55,773 bases of DNA from Sphingomonas sp. Leaf10 (GTDB lineage Bacteria; Pseudomonadota; Alphaproteobacteria; Sphingomonadales; Sphingomonadaceae). A model generated the notes under the pieces. The model did no database searches. It was not told the origin of the DNA and was given only the letters and a program-made list of their open reading frames with translations. Where the stretch lies: positions 66,532-122,304 of the forward strand of contig NZ_LMKE01000009.1 of the NCBI RefSeq assembly GCF_001421245.1. The letters run 5' to 3'. The number at the start of each line of letters is the position of its first letter. Position 1 is the stretch's first letter. Below are positions 1 to 7,796 of the stretch, one piece after another. The position numbers and the translations under genes were made by a program.

Positions 1-34
1 GAGGGGAGAAGAAGCAGCGCATTCCCCAGAAATG

Positions 35-72
35 AAAGAGGCCGCCGGGGTCTCTCGACGCCCGGCGACCTC
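35..72 (-). terminator. Intrinsic terminator of the small leader-like transcript
   Basis: On the minus strand a 12-bp GC-rich stem (bases 72-61 with 49-38, one G-U pair) closes a loop of about 11 nt and is followed by TTTCATTT. It lies about 110 bases downstream of the 18-codon ORF and would end that transcript. A second inverted repeat (GCATGGTC at 75-82 and GACCATGC at 108-115) precedes it, so the 3' part of the RNA looks structured. Confidence 0.55.
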
Positions 73-180
73 AAGCATGGTCAGCGGCCGGAAGCTCCAG
101 CCCGGGAGACCATGCGAGCCGCATGGTTGTTGCCGCAGCGTTGACTGGGGGAGGATACCCCCCGCACGCGGCCTCACGCG

Positions 181-237
181 TTAGCGGCGCGTCTCCCGAA
201 CGAACTGAACCGAACCCACTGCTGAACCATGAGACAT
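181..237 (-). CDS. Micro-ORF of 18 codons with a near-maximal Shine-Dalgarno
   Basis: The ORF reads MSHGSAVGSVQFVRETRR and stops at TAA. I do not recognise a family. The support is its translation signal: the 15 bases ahead of the start codon are the exact complement of the alphaproteobacterial 16S rRNA 3' tail, with AGGAGG seven bases from ATG. The ORF is followed by an inverted repeat and an intrinsic terminator, giving a transcript of roughly 200 nt. It could be a regulatory leader peptide, a free-standing small protein, or a ribosome-binding RNA in which the peptide is incidental. No larger ORF starts within this transcript, so an attenuator role for a downstream gene is not obvious. Confidence 0.45.
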   Translation of the reverse strand: MSHGSAVGSVQFVRETRR

Positions 238-238
238 C

Positions 239-253
239 GGATCACCTCCTTTC
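239..253 (-). promoter_or_regulatory. Unusually extended ribosome-binding site
   Basis: On the minus strand this reads GAAAGGAGGTGATCC, complementary over 15 bases to the 16S rRNA 3' end. Most genes here have 4-6 complementary bases. The spacing to the ATG at 237 is normal. Confidence 0.6.
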
Positions 254-270
254 GCTAGTTAAAGCCGTTA

Positions 271-339
271 CGCACCGATCGGTGCGCACCCCGAATCTGG
301 TGCATCGCGGGGCAACGTACAAGACTTGTATTGCGCAAT
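271..339. promoter_or_regulatory. Three perfect palindromes upstream of the micro-ORF
   Basis: CGCACCGATCGGTGCG (271-286), TACAAGACTTGTA (318-330) and ATTGCGCAAT (330-339) are each self-complementary. They lie 35-100 bases ahead of the micro-ORF, where its promoter should be. They look like operator sites or, for the first, a 5' hairpin. No -35/-10 pair stands out clearly. Confidence 0.35.
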
Positions 340-371
340 GTTTCCGCCATACTTCGCGGCCTTGCCCCGAG

Positions 372-899
372 TCAGCGAAGCCCCGGCCGGCACCCCTGCA
401 CCACCGTTCCGATCGCCTTGTCGCCCGGCAACTGCGCGACCGCGCCGTCATCGACCTGCAGGCCGATGGTGTCGGCACGGGCAAGCGCGTCGAGGAAGGT
501 CTGACCAGTGGTGACCGCCGCTTCGGCCGCGCCGTCGACGGTCTGCGTCGGGAAGGTCGCGGCGGCATCGGCGACATACAGGCGGATCGTTCGGCCCTGC
601 CCCGGATGGCCGAAGATTATGCGCCTGGCCTGCGGGTCGCAGCGGACGGTAAAGGAGGCACCGCCGTTCGATTCGTAGCGCACCGCGCTGCCGCTTGCCG
701 ATGCCTGATAGCGCCAGTCGCCGGCCAGCGGGGTCGCACCGTCGAGTTCAGGCGTCGGCAGCTCGCCGGGCTTGAGCGCGCGTGGCGACGGGGTCGGGCG
801 TGGGGTCGGCGTCGGGCTGGTGGTCGGTTGCGGCGCTGGCGGCGGTTCGCTCGAACAGCCCGCCAGCAGCACCAGCGACCAGAGCGCGAGCGCGCGCAT
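372..899 (-). CDS. Predicted lipoprotein, paralogue of the upstream gene
   Basis: This 175-residue protein begins with a lipoprotein signal peptide with lipobox LAGC (Cys15), followed by a Pro/Thr/Ser linker to about residue 45 and a globular domain. The start ATG at 899 overlaps the stop of the preceding gene (ATGA), so the two are translationally coupled; the longer in-frame ORF was rejected for lack of a signal peptide. The globular part resembles its neighbour: a W-(R/Q)-Y then GSA-x-x-Y block and a T-x-x-C-(N/D) block, with a second conserved Cys near the C-terminus that may form a disulfide. It probably sits in the outer membrane or periplasm. Function unknown; not related to the prophage. 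Confidence 0.75.
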   Translation of the reverse strand: MRALALWSLVLLAGCSSEPPPAPQPTTSPTPTPRPTPSPRALKPGELPTPELDGATPLAGDWRYQASASGSAVRYESNGGASFTVRCDPQARRIIFGHPGQGRTIRLYVADAAATFPTQTVDGAAEAAVTTGQTFLDALARADTIGLQVDDGAVAQLPGDKAIGTVVQGCRPGLR

Positions 900-1423
900 C
901 AGCCGCGACAATCCTCGGTCACGCGCAGCACTTCGGCCCAGGCCGGCAGGACCAGCCGCCCGATCCCCGCCCCTTCGACCACGAAGCGGCCGCGGCTGAA
1001 GCCGATCGCGTCGAGCAGCTTGTCGCTGGCGGGCAGCGCCACGCCGACGCCGCCCGCCATCGGCTGGACGGCCAGGCTGCGCTGGGTGCTGGTTGTGCGG
1101 ATCGTCACCGTGCCGGCGGCGGGGCGCAGGGTGGCGAACATCATCGTCACTTGGCGGCCGCTGCGGTTGCAGGTCAGCGTCGCGACCGGTGCCGCACCGC
1201 GCACGCCGTAGCTTGCCGCCGATCCGGTGCCGAGGCCGCGATATTGCCAGTCGCCGGGGCTGCGCGGCAGATCGCGCCAGTCGCTGACCGGCGCCGGGGT
1301 CGGTGTGACCGCGGCGGGTCGGGGCGTCGGCGACGGCACGGTTTCGGGCGCGGGCGGCGCACCGGGCGGCACGCACCCGGCCAGCAGGAGAGCGGGGGCT
1401 AGGAACTTGATACGCATCGCCAC
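899..1423 (-). CDS. Predicted lipoprotein, first of a tandem pair
   Basis: A 174-residue protein with an N-terminal signal peptide ending in lipobox LAGC (Cys17, counting from the first Met; a start two codons later is also possible). A proline-rich linker spans about residues 18-45. The remaining domain shares the spacing of aromatic residues, GSA and paired cysteines with the downstream gene, so the two probably arose by duplication. Lipidation by Lgt and export to the outer membrane are expected. No catalytic motif is visible. The family seems to be an uncharacterised sphingomonad one, but I cannot name it. Confidence 0.75.
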   Translation of the reverse strand: MAMRIKFLAPALLLAGCVPPGAPPAPETVPSPTPRPAAVTPTPAPVSDWRDLPRSPGDWQYRGLGTGSAASYGVRGAAPVATLTCNRSGRQVTMMFATLRPAAGTVTIRTTSTQRSLAVQPMAGGVGVALPASDKLLDAIGFSRGRFVVEGAGIGRLVLPAWAEVLRVTEDCRG

Positions 1424-1489
1424 CTTATGGGCGATGCGGCCGGCGGCCTCAACCGGGAAGGGGCGGCGTGCGCGATCTCCACTCCTGCC

Positions 1490-1696
1490 GTCATTCCGGC
1501 GAAGGCTGGAATCCGTGGATCGGGAAAGGTCGCGATGAAGTCGAGAGCGCCCGACACAATGGATCCCGGCCTATGCCGGGCTGACGAACGTTGGGCCATC
1601 GTCATTCCCGCGCAGGCGGGAATCCATAACCGCTGACGTTTCGGCGGGATGCGCAACGACAGCGTGTATGGGCTCCCGCCTGCGCGGGAGCGACGA
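1490..1696. repeat. Cluster of REP-like palindromic repeats
   Basis: The 303-base gap between the lipoprotein pair and uvrB contains four imperfect palindromes: 1490-1514, 1561-1585, 1601-1626 and 1671-1696. The best form is CATTCCCGCGCAGGCGGGAA. Such units are typical intergenic REP elements of sphingomonads and other Proteobacteria. They follow the uvrB 3' end and may act in transcript stability or termination. No gene is seen in the gap. Confidence 0.7.
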
Positions 1697-1726
1697 ACGC
1701 CCGGTGGACCGACGCAACCAGCGCCG

Positions 1727-3928
<2,202 letters not shown>

Positions 3929-4088
3929 GCGCGGGAATATGGGCACGGCGGAACGGGACGGCAACATTGGTGGGGACGGATTTGGATTTACGCGAACGCG
4001 CAAAGGGAAAGTCGGTTCGCGCCGAGAGAGAAACGCGAGATGCGCCTGCCTGAAATATTCGACGTTCGATTGCGGCCCGAACAAGCAA

Positions 4089-4118
4089 AAAGCCGCCAAC
4101 CCGGGGGTCGGCGGCTTT
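4089..4118 (-). terminator. Former terminator of the host tRNA-Val gene
   Basis: A perfect 9-bp stem, AAAGCCGCC with GGCGGCTTT, on the minus strand is followed by TTTTTG. It stands immediately 3' of the tRNA 3'-half at attL, just where a tRNA terminator belongs. Integration has separated it from its tRNA, which now uses a different hairpin at 47492-47524. Confidence 0.7.
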
Positions 4119-4169
4119 CTAAATGGTGGGCGCGGCAAGGATTGAACTTGCGACCCCTGCGATGTCAAC
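4113..4169. repeat. attL (left prophage attachment site)
   Basis: These 57 bases are identical to 47519-47575. They include the 3' half of tRNA-Val from anticodon loop to CCA (complement 4124-4169) plus 11 bases beyond it. The sequence to the right diverges from the tRNA just after the anticodon loop, so this copy is a tRNA fragment and not a gene. Confidence 0.93.
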
Positions 4170-4263
4170 GAAATGCTGTAGCGCCGGAAACGCCAATTTC
4201 TGCGGTTTTTCGTGCCGATCGAAGCCGTACGGATCAGGAACAGACTAGCCAGATCACGCTGTT

Positions 4264-4282
4264 TTACCGCAAGGTTACCGCA
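4264..4282. repeat. Candidate integrase arm-type sites, left arm
   Basis: TTACCGCA occurs at 4264-4271 and 4275-4282, 11 bp apart, about one helical turn. The same pair with the same spacing and orientation lies at 47437-47455 on the other side of the att core. This is what arm-binding sites of a tyrosine integrase would look like. Confidence 0.5.
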
Positions 4283-4309
4283 CGCATTTGGACTGCGTCG
4301 GATACTCCA

Positions 4310-4411
4310 ATGAAACGACCGCGCATCACGCTGCTACAGATCGAGGCGACCGTTATCGTCGCCCTCTCCGTCGCCGCCCTCTTGTCCGGCCTGCGCGGCC
4401 TGCTTCACTGA
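4310..4411 (+). CDS. Possible 33-residue membrane peptide
   Basis: The reading frame encodes a short basic N-terminus followed by one hydrophobic segment (residues about 12-29) and ends at 4411. It overlaps the 3' end of the convergent SRAP gene by 78 bases. No good ribosome-binding site is visible. It resembles the other tiny single-helix ORFs of this prophage, but chance is a fair alternative. Confidence 0.25.
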   Translation: MKRPRITLLQIEATVIVALSVAALLSGLRGLLH

Positions 4412-5002
4412 CATCAACTGCGACGGATAGGGCGCGACCAGATCGATCACGTCCGCGATCGGCGCGGTCAGCCAGCGTTCCTCATCCTCATCGTGCAGGA
4501 TTACCGGCATGGCTTTCGGATGGATTGGTCGCACGGTTTCGTTCGGCTCGGTCGTCAGGAACGCGAACACCGCTCCGGCCGGCGTCATCCGCCAGATCCC
4601 CGCGAACGAAAAGATTGGTCGTGAGGGCACATCGAACCAGAACAGCGGGCGCTGCCCTTTCGGCCCCGGCCCATATTCGCTGAAAGACGTAACCGGCACC
4701 AGACAGCGGTTCCGGGCGTCCTCAAGCGACGACCGCCAGAACTGGCTATCGAGATTGCGGACGTTCGTCACATGACTGGTGATGACCTTGCCGCTGGCGC
4801 CACGCATCTTGCGGGGGAACCCCCAGTCCGGCATCGACGCGGTGCGGAAACCGCTGGTCCGATTGTGCTCGATCACCACCGCCTTCCGCTTGGGAAAGAC
4901 ATCGGGTGCCGGCAGATCGTCATGGCTCATATAGCCGGGCTGGACGCCGTAGCGTTCCAGCAGCATCGCGCGCGAAGCGGTCATGCGATAATGATTGCAC
5001 AT
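4334..5002 (-). CDS. SRAP-family abasic-site protein (YedK/HMCES type)
   Basis: SRAP proteins crosslink to abasic sites in single-stranded DNA through an N-terminal cysteine exposed after Met removal. This 222-residue domain starts MCNHYRM, giving Cys2, and carries the other family signatures: VRNLDS, RCLVPVTSFSEY (catalytic Glu), FAGIW and HPKAMPVIL (catalytic His). The 5002 start is chosen because the chemistry needs Cys at position 2. However, the frame stays open and looks coding upstream to at least 5263, and the SD-like GGAG sits only one base from this ATG, too close to work well. It is the leftmost large prophage gene, an accessory position, and may protect phage or lysogen DNA during SOS. 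Confidence 0.8.
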   Translation of the reverse strand: MCNHYRMTASRAMLLERYGVQPGYMSHDDLPAPDVFPKRKAVVIEHNRTSGFRTASMPDWGFPRKMRGASGKVITSHVTNVRNLDSQFWRSSLEDARNRCLVPVTSFSEYGPGPKGQRPLFWFDVPSRPIFSFAGIWRMTPAGAVFAFLTTEPNETVRPIHPKAMPVILHDEDEERWLTAPIADVIDLVAPYPSQLMSVKQAAQAGQEGGDGEGDDNGRLDL

Positions 5003-5263
5003 GCTCCAACCATTGCACGGCACATACTCGCCGGCCACATCATACCCTATGTCGCGCGCCAACCGGACAAGCCGATCGTACATAGGCCCGCGATGCATGT
5101 AATTCGTGTCGCGGGGAAACGCTGCGCATTCCCAGAAGGCCGCCAGCGCCTTCGTGCTGACCCCACAATGTCCCAGCACCCGCAGGGCGAGCCGCAGTCC
5201 AGCCAAATCCTCCGGCTTCTTCCACGCGGCGTCCCGCAGGATCGCCAGCGCCAGATGCGCCAT
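5003..5263 (-). other. In-frame coding extension ahead of the SRAP domain
   Basis: From ATG 5263 to the SRAP cysteine there are 87 codons without a stop, in the same frame as SRAP. Third positions are G/C-rich as in real genes here, and the peptide is helix-like (MAHLALAILRD..., CGVSTKALAAFWECAAF). A weak GGAA lies ahead of ATG 5263; the still earlier TTG at 5323 falls inside the upstream terminator and is unlikely. Either this is a fused N-terminal domain of a 309-residue protein, or a degraded gene joined to SRAP by deletion. Confidence 0.5.
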
Positions 5264-5307
5264 CGTTGATTCCGGTCCGCCCCACATAAACGGAACATTG
5301 GCAGAAC

Positions 5308-5343
5308 AAACGCGTCTGTCCAACCCCTTGAACAGACGCGTTT
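5308..5343 (-). terminator. Hairpin after the secreted-protein gene
   Basis: AAACGCGTCTGT (minus strand) and ACAGACGCGTTT form a perfect 12-bp stem with a 12-nt loop, starting four bases after the stop of the gene ending at 5347. The U-tract is short (TTTGTTCT). Confidence 0.65.
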
Positions 5344-5346
5344 CGG

Positions 5347-6423
5347 TTACTTCAACCCCTGCCGGAACGTCACCTCGGTCGACTCACCCGGCGCCAGCAG
5401 CACCGCCGGCCACACCAGTTGCAGGGTCAGATCGGCCTTGACGTTGTACCCGACCTCGCGCCGCGTGCCGGTCACCTGTGCCTTGTCATACGGGTTGGTC
5501 GAGGCATAGGCCCTGGCATCGGTCGTCTCGATGAAATAGGTCTCGCCAGTCGTCATGCCCGCTTCCCAGCGCCCTTGCGAGACGACCCGGTTCTGGGTCG
5601 CGAAGCTGGCGGCGGTGTCGGGGTCTTCCGATCGGAAATACGTCACCGACACCGGCACCGACCGCGCATTGGTCAGCCGCACCCGGTAAGACAGCGTCGT
5701 GCCCTCGACCGCAACCCGCTGGACGATCTTGATCCCGTCCGGGGTCGGCACGCTCTTCGTCGTATCGACCGTCTCGCCCACGAAGGTGAAGGGATCGGTG
5801 AAGACGCCCCGCATCTGGCGATAGCCGTGCAGCAGGCCGGCAACATAATAGCGGCCGTTGACGATGAGCCCGGCGATATCCTGCGATCGGCCTTGCAGCA
5901 GCACGTCGTCGCCCTTGCCGGTATACATCGATAGCCGGAGGAAACCGTTCTTCGCATCGGTCAGGAAAGGCGTGCCGACATTCTGGGTGGTGCCGAGACT
6001 GCCGTCCGGACCGAAGGCGACGCTGAAGCTAGGACGCTGGATCGCCACGCCGCCTTCGGGCAGCATCTTGGTGACGATATCGCTCGGGACCGGATCGGGC
6101 TGCGGTGCAGGCGGCGTCACGACGGGCGGCTCGATCACGGGTGGCGCGGTAACTTCGGCACACGCCTGCCGCACGCGATAGCTGAAATCCGGCAGGCCGG
6201 GGCACGGACCATGGACGGTCGTCTTGCGTGGCAGCTTGGGGCTGACCTTCAGCGCCCACCCGTCGAGTTTGATCACGCCATCCTTATTGCTGTCGGGGAT
6301 CAGGACGGGACTGGTGACGATGCTGCCCGTTGCAGTTTGGGCAATGGCGCTGACCGGCATGACGCAGGCACAGAGCATCAGCAGCACGGCCGACAGCCGC
6401 GCCGAAAAGGCGTTCGTGAGCAT
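5347..6423 (-). CDS. Secreted protein of unknown function (lysogenic cargo)
   Basis: The 358-residue product starts with a classical signal peptide (basic LTNAFSARLS, hydrophobic core, AIAQ cleavage around residue 29). Residues near 42-50 (DSNKDGVIK) resemble an EF-hand calcium loop. A proline-rich linker follows at about 95-115 and then a beta-rich C-terminal domain of some 240 residues. No enzymatic motif is recognised. Terminators lie on both sides (5308-5343 and 6533-6564), so it forms its own transcription unit, typical of a moron expressed from the prophage. The protein is likely periplasmic, surface or extracellular. Confidence 0.75.
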   Translation of the reverse strand: MLTNAFSARLSAVLLMLCACVMPVSAIAQTATGSIVTSPVLIPDSNKDGVIKLDGWALKVSPKLPRKTTVHGPCPGLPDFSYRVRQACAEVTAPPVIEPPVVTPPAPQPDPVPSDIVTKMLPEGGVAIQRPSFSVAFGPDGSLGTTQNVGTPFLTDAKNGFLRLSMYTGKGDDVLLQGRSQDIAGLIVNGRYYVAGLLHGYRQMRGVFTDPFTFVGETVDTTKSVPTPDGIKIVQRVAVEGTTLSYRVRLTNARSVPVSVTYFRSEDPDTAASFATQNRVVSQGRWEAGMTTGETYFIETTDARAYASTNPYDKAQVTGTRREVGYNVKADLTLQLVWPAVLLAPGESTEVTFRQGLK

Positions 6424-6532
6424 TCGCTTTTCTCCAAGCGGAGGGAACGGCGACGCCCGCGCGTCACCGATGCGGCGTCAGCGCGGTAATGCGCCACCGC
6501 TGACGGGCATTCTTCGCGTCAAATGGACGCGC

Positions 6533-6564
6533 AAAAACGCCCGACCACGAAGGGTGGCCGGGCG
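6533..6564 (-). terminator. Rho-independent terminator of the acyltransferase gene
   Basis: On the minus strand CGCCCGGCCAC pairs with GTGGTCGGGCG around a short loop (CCTTC) and is followed by TTTTTG. It lies 90 bases past the acyltransferase stop. Confidence 0.8.
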
Positions 6565-6653
6565 CTATTTAGAAGCTGCAATCTATCTTAAACGGTCAGG
6601 TATTTGCGCGGTGCATTATTCGGACCGGGCCGCGCTGGGTTACCGCTGTTCGA

Positions 6654-7718
6654 TTACGCGGCTGCCTGTTCCGGCCTCGCAGTTTCGAAGCGCGGCAAGC
6701 GGTACATCACGCCTGCGCCAAGACGGATCAGCAGGTCGCGCAGGAGCAGCGTCCCCGCCACGACCAGCAGCACGCCGGTCGGCACGATTAGATTGGACAC
6801 GCCCCGCATGGTTGCGATGCCGGTCACCTCCAGCACCTCAAGGTAGATCACGATCAACGGCACCTGCGCGACGTAGATTGGCAGTGTGTTCAGGCCAAGA
6901 TAGCGAAGCGCCCTGCTGGTTGGTCCGAAAGCATCAAGGGGGCGGGCGCAGAGGAAAAGGAGGGCAACACCGGAAATCGAGGCCGCGAAGCGCGCGGTCG
7001 CGGCGATCGGGGTCGGCGCGATCTTCGTGAGCGCGTAGAACACCGTGAAGCACGCAAGCATGGCGATCACGCCCGGTGCCATCTTCCACGTTCCCAACCG
7101 CTTCACGATGTCCGGGAACATCGCCGCACCGTAGAAGAATGCGAAATACCGCAGGGAATTGCGGTGAGCGAGATTCGCAAGCAGCCCATCTTCGCCGGCC
7201 TGTGCAGGGGCATCAGCGATCATAAGTGACACGACGGATACGATCACCGCCAAACCCACGGTGAGACGAGCATCGAATTGCCGAAGGGCTTTTGCCACGA
7301 CGAAGAAGATCGCGAGGCACCAGAGAAACCAGAGGCCGGTCGTGGGCATCAGCAGCGCCCAGCCAATTTCGGACAGATAGGTTCCCTCGTTGGGGTTGTC
7401 CGGGTTGGGCAGCACGGCAGCACAGAAGCCCCACCGTACGCACGTCCAGATGACGAACAGCCAGACGAAGAGCGCCACCTTATGGCGTAGCAAATCCGAC
7501 CACGACTTCCGCAAGGCCGACCCGGCGAAGACGCCCGATGCCGCGAAGAACAGCGGCATTCGGATCGGCGCCAAGAACGCATTTAACTCCACGATACGTC
7601 CAACGTTGATCTCGGCCGCCTGCGCAAGCTGGCCGACGTGCAACATCGTGACCATCAAAATCGACATAGCTTTAGCTACGTCGATCCATTCGACGCGCTG
7701 CTTGACCGCAGTCTTCAT
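6654..7718 (-). CDS. Membrane O-acyltransferase (acyltransferase 3 family)
   Basis: A 354-residue polytopic membrane protein with about ten hydrophobic segments. The N-terminal RVEWIDVAKAMSILMV...LHV motif, with the Arg and His of acyltransferase-3/OafA-type enzymes, places it among those that move acetyl or other acyl groups onto envelope sugars. The start at 7718 is preceded by a GGGGGG Shine-Dalgarno; the longer ORF adds 18 residues unlike the family. It stands alone between the tail-spike gene and a terminator, the usual place for a lysogenic-conversion gene. The likely effect is modification of a surface polysaccharide and exclusion of related phages, which is inference. Confidence 0.85.
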   Translation of the reverse strand: MKTAVKQRVEWIDVAKAMSILMVTMLHVGQLAQAAEINVGRIVELNAFLAPIRMPLFFAASGVFAGSALRKSWSDLLRHKVALFVWLFVIWTCVRWGFCAAVLPNPDNPNEGTYLSEIGWALLMPTTGLWFLWCLAIFFVVAKALRQFDARLTVGLAVIVSVVSLMIADAPAQAGEDGLLANLAHRNSLRYFAFFYGAAMFPDIVKRLGTWKMAPGVIAMLACFTVFYALTKIAPTPIAATARFAASISGVALLFLCARPLDAFGPTSRALRYLGLNTLPIYVAQVPLIVIYLEVLEVTGIATMRGVSNLIVPTGVLLVVAGTLLLRDLLIRLGAGVMYRLPRFETARPEQAAA

Positions 7719-7796
7719 ATGCCCCCCGGCGGTAATGAGCCTCCCCGGCTCGACGAGGCCCATTACCACCAAGTATGTTAGGATCGTAAGTTTATT

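Noticed and set aside
239..253. Sequence GGATCACCTCCTTTC, identical to the 3' end of 16S rRNA
   Set aside because: The neighbouring bases do not match rRNA. It is the complement of a Shine-Dalgarno on the minus strand.
4124..4169. Second tRNA-Val gene
   Set aside because: Only the 3' half is present; no acceptor 5' strand or D-arm follows, so it is the att fragment.
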